Made by a program: the position numbers and the translations under genes | Shown: positions 25,606-36,735 of the stretch, piece by piece | How the letters are laid out: each line of letters starts with the position of its first letter | How positions within the stretch are numbered: the first letter of the stretch is position 1 | Assembly (NCBI GenBank): GCA_013791765.1 | Contig: VMTC01000076.1 | Location: forward strand, 1-37,841 | DNA: 37,841 nucleotides | From: Rhodoferax sp. | Lineage (GTDB): Bacteria; Pseudomonadota; Gammaproteobacteria; Burkholderiales; Burkholderiaceae_C | Direction: 5' to 3' | Notes under the pieces: model-generated | Database searches by the model: none | What the model was told of the DNA's origin: nothing | What the model saw: the letters and a program-made list of their open reading frames with translations, nothing else

Positions 25606-25707
25606 GCGGCGTGCGTTGGGTGTCTGACGCAGTGAAGTCAAGGAGGAGGCTTGGGCGCAGCCCGAGCCGGGGGACATTCACGGAGTTGGACACCCAACGC
25701 GCGCCGC
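25606..25707. repeat. Inverted-repeat element between MDR reductase and GST-like genes
   Basis: Arms 25606–25628 and 25685–25707 pair at 20 of 23 positions (core gcgttgggtgtc exact), around a 56-nt centre. A second, smaller hairpin with one bulged base (about ccgcgggtta / taaccgcgcgg) follows at 25704–25728. No open reading frame of interest. Possibly a miniature mobile element. Confidence 0.65.
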
Positions 25708-25769
25708 GGGTTAAAGCTAACCGCGCGGGCATTAAGAACAGTTATTTCACCTGAAACGGATATTCCACC

Positions 25770-26711
25770 ATGACCGACATCATCCTGCACCACTACCCCA
25801 CCTCGCCGTTCTCGGAAAAAATCCGGCTCGTGCTGGGCTACAAACAACTGGCCTGGAAGTCGGTCATCATCCCGTCGATCATGCCCAAACCCGACGTGCT
25901 GGCGCTCACCGGCGGCTACCGCAGAACGCCGTTTTTGCAGATCGGCTCGGACGTGTACTGCGACACCACCCTGATCTGTGACGTGCTCGAGCACCTGCAG
26001 CCAGAGCCGACGCTGTACCCGGCGCAGCACAAGGGGCTGGCGCGGGTGCTGGCGCAATGGGCCGACAGCACGCTGTTCTGGGCCGCGATGGCCTACAACC
26101 TTCAAGCCAAAGGGGCGGCGGCGCTGTTTGCGGGCGTGCCGATTGATGCGGCCAAGGCTTTTGGCGCGGACCGGGCCGCCATGAGCGCGGGCATGGTCCG
26201 TGTGCGCCCGGGCGACGCCAGCGCCGCCTACAAATCGTATTTGCGGCGCATCGCCAACATGCTCGACGGCCAGGACTTCTTGCTCGGCAACGCGCCCTGC
26301 GTGGCCGACTTTGCCGCTTACCACCCTTTGTGGTTCACGCGCCAGGTGGTGCCGGTGATGGCCGGCATTCTGGACGCTACCCCCTTGGTACTGGCCTGGA
26401 TGGAGCGCATGGCGGCGCTCGGGCATGGCCGCATGGAAAAACTGTCTGCAGCAGATTCAATAGCTGTCTGCGCAGCATCGACGGGGGCTAGCGCCTTAAA
26501 AGACTCCATGTTTGAGGACGAGCACGGCATTGCACTGGGCAGCCGCGTGACCGTGGCGGCGGAGAGCTTTGGGACCGATCTGACCGAAGGTGAGCTGATC
26601 GCGGCCAGCCGCACCCATTACAGCTTGCGCCGGGTTGATGCGCGCGCCGGTACGGTGCAAGTGCACTTTCCGCGCATTGGCTATGTGCTCAAGGCGGTGG
26701 CAACCGCATGA
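25770..26711 (+). CDS. Glutathione S-transferase family protein with repeat-derived insert
   Basis: 313-residue protein. The N-terminal thioredoxin-like domain (1–80: ILHHYPTSPFSEKIRLVL, RRTPFLQIG, DTTLICDVLE) is that of the GST superfamily, with a Ser at SPFSEK as candidate catalytic residue. A helical C-terminal domain follows (LANMLDGQ-like segment, FLLGNAPCVADFAAYHP). Beyond about 225 it is longer than ordinary GSTs (about 210–230 aa) and has an extra domain (ALGSRVTVAAESFGTD ... YSLRRVDARAGTVQVHFPRIGY). Residues 229–245 are encoded by a dispersed repeat that lies in frame between the two parts. The next gene overlaps by 4 bp (ATGA). Activity on glutathione is not proven. Confidence 0.85.
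   Translation: MTDIILHHYPTSPFSEKIRLVLGYKQLAWKSVIIPSIMPKPDVLALTGGYRRTPFLQIGSDVYCDTTLICDVLEHLQPEPTLYPAQHKGLARVLAQWADSTLFWAAMAYNLQAKGAAALFAGVPIDAAKAFGADRAAMSAGMVRVRPGDASAAYKSYLRRIANMLDGQDFLLGNAPCVADFAAYHPLWFTRQVVPVMAGILDATPLVLAWMERMAALGHGRMEKLSAADSIAVCAASTGASALKDSMFEDEHGIALGSRVTVAAESFGTDLTEGELIAASRTHYSLRRVDARAGTVQVHFPRIGYVLKAVATA
26456..26503 (-). repeat. Dispersed short repeat, copy 5, in frame inside the GST-like gene
   Basis: Inverted copy: ttcaatagctgtctgcgc, then gggggctagcgcc. It sits in frame with no stop and encodes about 16 residues between the GST core and the C-terminal extra domain. Confidence 0.72.
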
Positions 26712-27253
26712 GCGACGCGGTCGCCTCGGCTGGCATGGCGTGCGCCACGGGTGGCGGCGTCGCTGGCGCACGCATGGCGCTGGACTGGCAATGGACCGCT
26801 TTTGCCGACCTGCGCAGCGCCGACCTGTACGCGCTGCTGCAGTTGCGCAGCGCGGTGTTCGTGGTGGAGCAAAACTGCGTTTTTCAAGACCTGGACGGGG
26901 CTGATGCGCAGGCCATGCACTTGCTGGGCTTTGCCGCTGCGTCCAAGGCCGGGTCGCTTGCCCAGCCGCCCCAGTTGCTGGCTTATGCGCGCTGCTTTCC
27001 CGCCGGGCTCAAGTTTGACGAGGCCAGCATTGGCCGCGTGCTGACGGCGCCCGCTGCCCGTGGCACGGGTCTGGGGCACGCGCTGATGGAACGCGCCATT
27101 CAGGCCGTTCAGGTGCAATGGGGCGCGCAGCCGATCCGCATTGGCGCCCAGGCCCATCTATTGAATTTTTATGCTGCCCACGGTTTTGTAGACCAGGGCC
27201 TGCCCTATCTGGAGGACGGCATCGCGCATCTGGAAATGCTGCGCACGCCCTGA
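26708..27253 (+). CDS. GNAT family N-acetyltransferase, ElaA-like
   Basis: Acetyl-CoA-dependent acetyltransferase of the ElaA group, 181 residues from the first ATG. The ElaA signature LYALLQLRSAVFVVEQNC ... FQDLDGAD is at about 40–67. The acetyl-CoA motif is IGRVLTAPAARGTGLGHALME (about 108–128, Q/RxxGxG type), and the C-terminal NFYAAHGFVDQGLPYLEDGI is typical. The substrate of this group is unknown to me. The start at 26708 overlaps the GST-like stop (ATGA). An internal ATG at 26774 (MALDWQW) would fit the family N terminus better, but no ribosome site marks it. Confidence 0.9.
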   Translation: MSDAVASAGMACATGGGVAGARMALDWQWTAFADLRSADLYALLQLRSAVFVVEQNCVFQDLDGADAQAMHLLGFAAASKAGSLAQPPQLLAYARCFPAGLKFDEASIGRVLTAPAARGTGLGHALMERAIQAVQVQWGAQPIRIGAQAHLLNFYAAHGFVDQGLPYLEDGIAHLEMLRTP

Positions 27254-27308
27254 TGCCATCCGGCCGCTGATTGACCCCCTCTTTATTCCTATTTTTTGGA
27301 GCTGCCTC

Positions 27309-28214
27309 GTGATCACTGATTTCAAAAACAAGACCGCCGTTCTCACCGGTGCTGGTTCCGGCTTTGGCCTGGAATGCGCCCGCATTGGCGCCAAACTGGG
27401 CATGAACCTGGTGCTGGCCGATGTGCAGCAAGATGCGTTGGACCGCGCCAGCGCCGAAATGCAGGCGCTCGGTGCCCCAGTGCTGGCGATTCAACTCGAC
27501 GTGTCCAAAGCCGCCCAGGTCGAAGCCCTGGGCCAGGCGGTGCTGGCGCGTTTTGGTGCGCCGCATCTGGTGTTCAACAACGCGGGCGTTGGCTCTGGCG
27601 GCCTGATCTGGGAAAACAGCGCGGCCGACTGGGAGTGGGTGATCGGCGTTAACCTGATGGGCGTGGCCCACGGCTTGCGCGTGTTCACGCCAATGATGCT
27701 CGACGCCGCCAAAAATGACCCCACCTGGCGCGGCCACATCGTCAACACCGCCAGCATGGCCGGCCTGCTCAATGCACCCAATATGGGCGTTTACGGCGCC
27801 AGCAAACACGCCGTGGTGAGCATGAGCGAGACGCTGTACCAGGACCTGGCATTGGTCACGGACCAGATCAGCGCCTCGGTCTTGTGCCCGTATTTTGTGC
27901 CGACTGGCATCAGCCAGAGCCACCGCAACCGTCCGCAAGAGGTGGCAGGCGCCAAGCCAACGCGCAGTCAGCTGATAGGGCAGGCGATGAGCGACAAGGC
28001 GGTGGGGTCGGGCAAAGTCACTGCGGCTGAGGTGGCGCAAAAAGTGTTCGACGCGGTCGCCACGCGCCAGTTCTATATCTACAGCCACCCCAAAGCGCTG
28101 GCTTCAGTCCAGACCCGGATGGAAGACGTGATGCTCGGGCGCAACCCCACCGACCCTTTTGCGCTCAAGCCGGAGCTTGGGCAGGAGTTGCGGCAGGCTT
28201 TGCGGGCTTCGTGA
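27309..28214 (+). CDS. SDR family NAD(P)-dependent oxidoreductase
   Basis: 301-residue short-chain dehydrogenase. TGAGSGFG (13–20) is the cofactor loop, an acidic residue ends strand 2 (LVLADVQQ), favouring NAD, and FNNAG follows. The catalytic Ser is in NTASMAG, with Tyr162 and Lys166 in VYGASKHAV. A C-terminal extension of about 50 residues (ATRQFYIYSHPKALASVQTRMEDVML) is typical of a subgroup annotated only as SDR. The start is GTG 27309, supported by GGAG at 27298–27301 seven nt upstream; no ATG is suitable. It closes the plus-strand metabolic set. Confidence 0.92.
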   Translation: MITDFKNKTAVLTGAGSGFGLECARIGAKLGMNLVLADVQQDALDRASAEMQALGAPVLAIQLDVSKAAQVEALGQAVLARFGAPHLVFNNAGVGSGGLIWENSAADWEWVIGVNLMGVAHGLRVFTPMMLDAAKNDPTWRGHIVNTASMAGLLNAPNMGVYGASKHAVVSMSETLYQDLALVTDQISASVLCPYFVPTGISQSHRNRPQEVAGAKPTRSQLIGQAMSDKAVGSGKVTAAEVAQKVFDAVATRQFYIYSHPKALASVQTRMEDVMLGRNPTDPFALKPELGQELRQALRAS

Positions 28215-28312
28215 GTCTGGCAATCGCCGAGCGCCATGCCAGCAGTGCTCGCAGCCCCATCGGACATCGTAAACTGGCCCCCGTCACTACTTGCAACAAC
28301 CGGGAGGGCTCC

Positions 28313-28729
28313 ATGGCTCTGGAATGGCGGGAACAATTGAGCGTTGGCAATGACCTGATCGACGCGGATCACAAATACCTCATTGAAATCATCAACTTGG
28401 CAGAGCAGGGTTTGAAGCGCCATGACCGGGTGGTGCTGATGGGGGCGCTTGACAATCTGGAGCGCTACTCAAAAATGCATTTTTCTCGAGAGGAGGCCAT
28501 TGCCACGGCGGCTGGGTACCCCAAGGCAGAGCATCTGCACCTCTCGCACGAGGCCTTGGTCACTGCGCTGACGAAGGTCAAGGAAGAAATTGGTGAGGCG
28601 TGGGAGGCATCGGCCGTCGAGCACTTCAGTGCTTTTTTGCGCACCTGGCTGATCGACCACGTCATCAAGGAAGACCTGCTGATGAAGCCATTTCTGAAAA
28701 AACTCTCCCCCCGGTTTGACCCGCGTTAG
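28313..28729 (+). CDS. Bacteriohemerythrin
   Basis: 138-residue four-helix hemerythrin-like protein with a non-heme di-iron site that binds O2, cytosolic. Candidate ligands: His20 (DADHKY), His56 and Glu60 (MHFSREE), a His-rich segment with His74, His76 and His79, then His116 and Asp121 (DHVIKED). These follow the family order H / HxxxE / HxnH / HxxxxD, although the spacing in the His-rich part is unusual. ATG 28313 is chosen because GGGAGG at 28302–28307 lies 5 nt upstream. An upstream in-frame GTG at 28211 would add 34 residues unlike the family. It may serve oxygen sensing, storage or delivery. Confidence 0.9.
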   Translation: MALEWREQLSVGNDLIDADHKYLIEIINLAEQGLKRHDRVVLMGALDNLERYSKMHFSREEAIATAAGYPKAEHLHLSHEALVTALTKVKEEIGEAWEASAVEHFSAFLRTWLIDHVIKEDLLMKPFLKKLSPRFDPR

Positions 28730-28738
28730 GGTCAAATT

Positions 28739-28753
28739 GGCCCCGTAGGGGCC
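28739..28753. other. Perfect GC hairpin after bacteriohemerythrin
   Basis: Stem ggcccc / ggggcc with loop gta, 9 bp after the hemerythrin stop. The nearest T-run is about 30 bp further on, so a Rho-independent terminator is not well supported. Confidence 0.4.
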
Positions 28754-28827
28754 TACCTGGGCCCTGTGGCACACTCACGGCCTCTTTTTCAAGTTAGCCA
28801 GCGCACGTGCTGGCATGTTTCACCGTC

Positions 28828-31266
<2,439 letters not shown>

Positions 31267-31336
31267 GAATTTCGGGCCATAATGGATTCCGTCAGCCACT
31301 TGCTTCTGCCCAATTTGTTAACGGAGTTGTGCCGCC

Positions 31337-32161
31337 TTGGAACTCAAAGCCCTGCTGGCTCTACCCTTGGTCTTGCCGAGCATTCCAAAGGTAGTGGCGC
31401 TCTTGCTCAGCGAGCTTGGGCGTGCTGAGCCAGACCTCAAGACCATCACGCAACTCATCGCCACCGACCCGGCCCTGACCACGCGCCTGCTGCAGACCGC
31501 TAATGCAGGGTTCTTTCAGCTCTCGGGGCAGATCAACAGTGTGTCGGAGGCGCTGGCCATCCTGGGCTTGGCGCATGTGCGGGCCATGGCCGTGCAGGCC
31601 GCCTCCGGGGCGTCGCTGAAGGCCGTGCCGGGCATCAACCTGCAGCAGTTTTGGGCCTACAGCCTGAATGTCGCCAAACTGGCGCGTTCACTGGCCGGGC
31701 TGGTACGGCAAAACCCGCAGGCCGCGTTCACCTGCGGCTTGATTCATGCGCTGGGCGAGCTGGCGATGCACATTGGAATGCCCGACGAGGTGGCGGCGCT
31801 CGACCGCGAGGTGGCGCCGCTTGATTTGCGCCGTGCCAAGCTGGAACACCACACTTTTGGCTACTGTTATGCCGAGGTGGGTGCCGGTTTTGCCAAAAAA
31901 TGGCATTTTCCCCAGCCGATTGTGGACGCCTTGGCGCACCAGGACGCGCCCTTTGAAGGCGATGTATATGAACCGCTGGCCGGTGTGATCCACCTGGCCA
32001 CTTGGCGAGTGCGTGCGCGTGAGTTGGGCTTGTCGGACAACCTGCTGGCCACGACCTTCCCAGGCGCAGTGGGCGAGGTCTTGGGCCTGGACATTGACAT
32101 GGTGCTGCAGCAAGACCCGATTGACTGGTCAGCCCAGGTCCCGGGGCGCTCGCTGCTTTAA
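31337..32161 (+). CDS. HDOD domain protein
   Basis: 274-residue protein made almost wholly of an HDOD domain (metal-independent relative of HD phosphohydrolases), found in signalling proteins often linked to c-di-GMP. Seen: LPSIPKVVALLLSEL, the HDOD signature ATDPALTTRLLQTANAGFF, VSEALAILGLAHVRAM, FTCGLIHALGELAMHI and HFPQPIVDALAHQDAP. No output domain follows, and the HD metal residues are mostly absent, as is usual. The start must be TTG 31337: no ATG is in frame, and ACGGAG at 31321–31326 lies 10 nt upstream. A diguanylate cyclase gene follows after 111 bp. Confidence 0.88.
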   Translation: MELKALLALPLVLPSIPKVVALLLSELGRAEPDLKTITQLIATDPALTTRLLQTANAGFFQLSGQINSVSEALAILGLAHVRAMAVQAASGASLKAVPGINLQQFWAYSLNVAKLARSLAGLVRQNPQAAFTCGLIHALGELAMHIGMPDEVAALDREVAPLDLRRAKLEHHTFGYCYAEVGAGFAKKWHFPQPIVDALAHQDAPFEGDVYEPLAGVIHLATWRVRARELGLSDNLLATTFPGAVGEVLGLDIDMVLQQDPIDWSAQVPGRSLL

Positions 32162-32168
32162 AGCCTGA

Positions 32169-32210
32169 TCTAGCGCAAGCCCTGATCACGCTCAAACTGC
32201 TATAAGTTTT
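32169..32210 (+). repeat. Dispersed short repeat, copy 8
   Basis: Left block atctagcgcaagccctgat, right block aaactgctataagttttt. More diverged, in the gap between the HDOD and diguanylate cyclase genes. Confidence 0.55.
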
Positions 32211-32272
32211 TTTAGAAACATTTTGTTTCACGAAAGTCTCTAGCCTGAAAGACTCCGGCTTTTGAACCCAAA

Positions 32273-34861
32273 ATGCCCATCTTGAATGACCCGCTCAGCC
32301 GCGGCGAAGCCCGGCGCTCGATCAGCAGCCTGTGGCTGTTGCCGCTGATCGCGCTGGGGCTGGCCGGCAATTACTTCAGGTTCCCGCTCTTTCTCAATAT
32401 CGACCTTCTGTTTGGCAGCATCTTTGCCCTGCTGGCACTGCAGTTCTTGGGACTGGGCCGGGGCGTACTGGCGGCGGCTCTGATCGCCAGTTCTACTTAT
32501 ACGCTTTGGAATCACCCCTATGCCATTGTCATCATGACGGTAGAGGTGCTGGTCGTGGGCGCTCTGATGGCACGGCGCCGCATGAGCATGGTGCTGGCTG
32601 ACACGCTTTACTGGATCGTCATCGGCATGCCGCTGGTCTACATTTTTTACCATGGGGTGATGGAAGTGCCGCTCTATAGCAGCAGCACCATCATGACCAA
32701 GCAGGCCGTCAACGGCATTGCTAACGCCTTGCTGGCGCGGCTGATCTTTATCGGTCTGGCGCTGCAGACGCGCTCAGCGCAGACCACGTTTCGCGAGATT
32801 GTGCACAACCTGCTGTCCTCGTTTGTGCTGTTTCCCGCGCTGATCATGCTGGCCATAGGCAGCCGGGCCGATTATGCGCAGACCGATCGGCAAATCCGAG
32901 CGTCGCTGGTGCAAGACAGCGCCCGCTTGCATCACTACATCGCGACCTGGGTGGAAAACAGAAAAACTGCCGTTCGAAGTTTGGCTAGCCTGGCAGCCAC
33001 GCATTCGCCGCAGCAAATGCAGGCGCGTCTGGAGCAAACCCAGAAATCGGATGTCAATTTTCTGCGGGCGGGCCTGCTCGACGGCGACGCGACAACGGTT
33101 GCCTACTTTCCACCGCTGGATGAATTGGGGCAGTCCACCATTGGCAAAAATTTCGCCGATCGCGCGTTCATTGCAGATCTCAAGCGGACCCTCCAACCCA
33201 TGGTCTCGGAGGTGGTGATGGACAAAATTGGCACCGCCAAGCCGATGGTGGCCGCCCGTTCACCAGTGATTGTCAACGGGAAATATGCGGGCTATGTCAC
33301 CGGTATCCTGTCCCTGGAGCAAATCCGCGCGCAGCTTGACACCAGTACGGCAGGCGATCTGGTGCGCTATACGCTGTTAGACAAACATGGCAGCGTCATC
33401 ATGAGCAATCGCAGCGATCAAACTGTGATGCAGCCTTTGGTGCACGGCCCGGGTAAGCTCCTGCGCCTGGACGCAGGCATCAGCCAGTGGCTCCCAATGG
33501 TGACGCCCAATACGTCGATCTCCGAGCAATGGCGGGATTCCTTTTATGTGACACAAACTGCGGTTGGCGACTTGTCGGAGTGGCAGCTGATATTGGAGCA
33601 ACCGGTGGCGCCGTTCCAGAAAGTGCTCTACAGGAACTACGGCGGCAAACTGATGCTTTTGTTCCTGGTCTTGCTGGGGGCACTGGCGCTGTCTGAGTTG
33701 TTCAGCCGCAAGATCATGGCTACGCTTGACTTGCTGGGCCAACTCACCCGCAATCTTGCGCTGAGATTGGCCACCGATGACAAAAAAATCGACTGGCCCC
33801 AAACGGCCGTCAAGGAAACCAACGACCTGATCAGCAATTTCAAGGATGTGTCTGATCTGTTGGTGACGAAGTTTGATGAGGTGCGGGAAGTTAACGCAAC
33901 GTTGGAGCAACGGGTGGCAGAGCGCACCGCCAATCTCGCCGAGAGCGAGTTGCACCTGCATACCATCATCGAGAACGAACCCGAGTGCATCAAAATTGTG
34001 GACGCCCAGGGGCGCTTGCAACAGATGAACCCGGCCGGGCTGCTGATGGTTGAGGCCGACTCGCTGGCCCAAGTTGCGGGGCGCTCGGTGCTCGAACTCG
34101 TCGCGCCCGAGTACCACACTGCTTTTGCTGACATGCACCAAAGGGTGTTGGCGGGGGAAACCATGCAAATGCAGTTCGAGGTGATTGGCCTTAAAGGAGG
34201 GCGTCGCTGGCTGGAGTCTCACGCCGTGCCGATGCTCGACCATGGCCAGACCGTGCAACTCGCTGTGACCCACGACATCACGCAGCGCAAGCAGATGGAA
34301 GATCAGATCCACCGACTGGCGTTTTATGACCCGCTGACCCAGCTACCGAACCGTCGTCTGATCGAAGACCGCGTGAGCCATGCGATGGCGGCCAGCAAAC
34401 GCAGCAACTGCTACTGCGCGCTGATGATTCTTGATCTGGATGAGTTCAAGCCGCTCAACGACACGCACGGGCATTTGGTGGGTGACTTGCTTTTGATCGA
34501 GGTGGCAACACGCCTGACCCATTGCGTGCGCGAGGTCGATACAGTCGGGCGTTTCGGTGGCGACGAATTTGTGGTGATGCTCGTGGAGTTGAGTGCCAGT
34601 CTGGCGCTGTCGAGCGCGCAGGCGCAAACCATAGCCGAGAAAATCCGTCTGAGCCTGTCTGAGCCCTACCTGCTCACGGTGCATCAGGCGGGCCTGCCCG
34701 ACACGGTGGTGACGCATCGCTGCACAGCCAGCATCGGTGTCGTGCTGTTCATTGACAACGCAAGGACCCAAGACGACATCCTCAACCGGGCCGATGCGGC
34801 CATGTACAGAGCCAAGCAAGAGGGGTGCAACCGGGTGAGTTTTTATACGCCGGACCTTTGA
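32273..34861 (+). CDS. Membrane diguanylate cyclase (sensor–PAS–GGDEF)
   Basis: Makes c-di-GMP from two GTP. Layout over 862 residues: about six hydrophobic helices (18–200), an extracytoplasmic Cache-like region (about 205–455: HHYIATWVENRKTAVRSL, VVAYFPPLDELGQS-type segment, GKYAGYVTGILSLEQI), and a TM at about 460–478. A HAMP-like linker and coiled coil follow (LEQRVAERTANLAESE), then a PAS domain (557–675) and a GGDEF domain (682–862). The signature RFGGDEF is exact (GGDEF 762–766), and an RxxD inhibitory site (REVD) lies five residues before it, so it should be active and feedback-inhibited. No EAL domain. The N-terminal multi-helix part is unusual in front of a Cache domain. It follows an HDOD gene. 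Confidence 0.93.
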   Translation: MPILNDPLSRGEARRSISSLWLLPLIALGLAGNYFRFPLFLNIDLLFGSIFALLALQFLGLGRGVLAAALIASSTYTLWNHPYAIVIMTVEVLVVGALMARRRMSMVLADTLYWIVIGMPLVYIFYHGVMEVPLYSSSTIMTKQAVNGIANALLARLIFIGLALQTRSAQTTFREIVHNLLSSFVLFPALIMLAIGSRADYAQTDRQIRASLVQDSARLHHYIATWVENRKTAVRSLASLAATHSPQQMQARLEQTQKSDVNFLRAGLLDGDATTVAYFPPLDELGQSTIGKNFADRAFIADLKRTLQPMVSEVVMDKIGTAKPMVAARSPVIVNGKYAGYVTGILSLEQIRAQLDTSTAGDLVRYTLLDKHGSVIMSNRSDQTVMQPLVHGPGKLLRLDAGISQWLPMVTPNTSISEQWRDSFYVTQTAVGDLSEWQLILEQPVAPFQKVLYRNYGGKLMLLFLVLLGALALSELFSRKIMATLDLLGQLTRNLALRLATDDKKIDWPQTAVKETNDLISNFKDVSDLLVTKFDEVREVNATLEQRVAERTANLAESELHLHTIIENEPECIKIVDAQGRLQQMNPAGLLMVEADSLAQVAGRSVLELVAPEYHTAFADMHQRVLAGETMQMQFEVIGLKGGRRWLESHAVPMLDHGQTVQLAVTHDITQRKQMEDQIHRLAFYDPLTQLPNRRLIEDRVSHAMAASKRSNCYCALMILDLDEFKPLNDTHGHLVGDLLLIEVATRLTHCVREVDTVGRFGGDEFVVMLVELSASLALSSAQAQTIAEKIRLSLSEPYLLTVHQAGLPDTVVTHRCTASIGVVLFIDNARTQDDILNRADAAMYRAKQEGCNRVSFYTPDL

Positions 34862-34867
34862 GTCGCT

Positions 34868-34920
34868 CTAAATAATGTAGCTACTAAGGCATTATGGACG
34901 TGAGCCGCAGGCTGATTTTG
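34868..34920 (-). repeat. Dispersed short repeat, copy 9
   Basis: Inverted copy: aaataatgtagctacta, then tgagccgcaggctgatttt. It lies in the gap between the cyclase and acyl-CoA synthetase genes. Confidence 0.6.
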
Positions 34921-35044
34921 CTCTAAATGGCGCGGGGAATCGGCGTCAGGTTTCGGGTAAACCCGTGTGACGCCGTGGAGATTGGCAGTCATAGTTGAAG
35001 GCTGTGCGCCGCCTGGCGCGAGAGTCAAAAAAACAGGATGCCCG

Positions 35045-36724
35045 ATGCCCGAATCCAAACTGATCCTCGACTACATCTACGACCATGAAGCCGCGCACCC
35101 GGATCAGGTCTTCCTGACCCAGCCGGTGGGCGACGGGCAGCTCACGCACTACACCTGGGCGCAGACGCTGTTGCAGGCGCGCTGTATGGCGACTCATCTG
35201 CAAGCCCAGGGCTTTGCGCCCGGTGACCGCATTGCCATCCTGTCCAAGAACTGTGCGCATTTCTTCATGGCCGAGCTGGCGATCTGGATGGCCGGTTACA
35301 CCACGGTGGCGATTTTCCCGACGGAGACGGCGCACACGGTCAACTTTGTGCTGGAGCACAGCGACGCGCGCCTGCTGTTCGTGGGCAAACTCGACTTGTG
35401 GGAGCATCAGGCGCCGGGCGTGCCGGTCGGACTGCCTTGTGTTGCCTTTCCGCTGGCACCGCGCAACGACTTTGACAGCTGGGATGCGATCATGGCGCGC
35501 ACGTCCCCGCTCACGGGCCGACCGGCTCGCGCACCCGATGATCTGGCGATGCTGATCTATACCTCAGGCTCCACCGGCCAGCCCAAGGGCGTGATGCTTG
35601 ATTTTGAGCACATCACCCGCGCCACCGAAGGCATGGTCAAGGATGTGTCGACAAAGCTGGGCCAGGGCGCCCCGAACCGGGTGCTGTCATACCTGCCGCT
35701 GGCACACAGCTTCGAGCGCGCCTGGGTCGAGGCCGCATCCTGGGTCGGCGGCAACACCCACGTTTTTTTTGCCGAGTCGATGGACACGTTCCTGCAGGAC
35801 TTGCAGCGCGCCCGGCCGACCACCTTCATCTCGGTGCCGCGCTTGTGGCTGAAATTCCAGCAGGGGGTCTTCAGCAAGATGTCGCCCAAAAAGCTGGACC
35901 GGCTGCTCAGCATTCCGATCTTGGGGAAACTGGTGGCGCGCAAGGTGCTCAAAGGCTTGGGGCTTGACCAGGTGCGCCTGGCCGGCAGCGGCTCGGCGCC
36001 GATTCCGGCCGAGCTGATCGCCTGGTACCGTCGCCTGGGCCTGAACCTGATCGAAGGCTACGGCATGACCGAGGATTTTGCTTATTCCCACAACTCCACC
36101 GCAGCGATCAACGCGCCCGGCTTTGTCGGCGTGCCGCTGCCCGGCGTGCAGGTGCGCATCAGTGCGCAAGGCGAGGTGTTGATCAAGTCGCCGGGGCAGC
36201 TCAGCGGCTACTTCAAGCGCCCGGACCTGAACGCCGAGAGCTTCACCGAAGATGGCTTCTTTCACACCGGCGACTTGGGCGAATTGCGCGCTGACGGCCT
36301 GCTCAAGATCACCGGTCGGCTCAAGGAGTTGTTCAAGACCGCCAAGGGCAAGTACGTGGCACCGGCACCGATCGAGAACCTGCTCAACGCGCATCCGATG
36401 GTGGAGCTGTCCCTGGTGTCGGGCGTCGGTCAACCGTCGGCCTATGCCATGGTGGTGCTGGCGGAGAGTCTGCGGCCCCAAATGATTGAGCCTGCGATTC
36501 GCACGCAGGTGCAGGCAGCCCTTGGCGAGTTGCTGCAGAGCGTGAACGGCCAGCTGCCTGACTATGAAAAACTGCGCATGATCGTGGTGGCGCCTGAGCC
36601 CTGGTCCATTGAGAACGGCTGTCTGACGCCGACCATGAAGATCAAGCGCGGTCGCATTGAGGCGCTGATGGCGCCGCAGGTCGAGCTTTGGTACGCCAGC
36701 CACGGCACGGTTCACTGGGCTTGA
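35045..36724 (+). CDS. AMP-binding acyl-CoA synthetase (long-chain, FadD15-like)
   Basis: 559-residue adenylate-forming ligase. Phosphate loop [12 protein letters not shown] (Tyr172 onward), [13 protein letters not shown] and [16 protein letters not shown]. The [11 protein letters not shown] segment replaces the usual GxTE, and [35 protein letters not shown] holds the hinge. The pattern is that of the long-chain acyl-CoA synthetases with the [10 protein letters not shown] motif (FadD15/bubblegum-like). ATG 35045 (MPESKL) is preceded by CAGGA. The next gene, an ILVBL-like thiamine-diphosphate enzyme, starts 11 bp after its stop, so both should be on one transcript, which suggests that this ligase supplies its acyl-CoA. 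Confidence 0.92.
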   Translation: MPESKLILDYIYDHEAAHPDQVFLTQPVGDGQLTHYTWAQTLLQARCMATHLQAQGFAPGDRIAILSKNCAHFFMAELAIWMAGYTTVAIFPTETAHTVNFVLEHSDARLLFVGKLDLWEHQAPGVPVGLPCVAFPLAPRNDFDSWDAIMARTSPLTGRPARAPDDLAMLIYTSGSTGQPKGVMLDFEHITRATEGMVKDVSTKLGQGAPNRVLSYLPLAHSFERAWVEAASWVGGNTHVFFAESMDTFLQDLQRARPTTFISVPRLWLKFQQGVFSKMSPKKLDRLLSIPILGKLVARKVLKGLGLDQVRLAGSGSAPIPAELIAWYRRLGLNLIEGYGMTEDFAYSHNSTAAINAPGFVGVPLPGVQVRISAQGEVLIKSPGQLSGYFKRPDLNAESFTEDGFFHTGDLGELRADGLLKITGRLKELFKTAKGKYVAPAPIENLLNAHPMVELSLVSGVGQPSAYAMVVLAESLRPQMIEPAIRTQVQAALGELLQSVNGQLPDYEKLRMIVVAPEPWSIENGCLTPTMKIKRGRIEALMAPQVELWYASHGTVHWA

Positions 36725-36735
36725 AGAAAGACACC

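Noticed and set aside
28797-28814. Hairpin (gccagc / gctggc) just before the tex start as a translational switch
   Set aside because: It is only a 6-bp stem, 13 nt from the ATG, with no ribosome site in or near it; chance hairpins of this size are frequent at this GC content.
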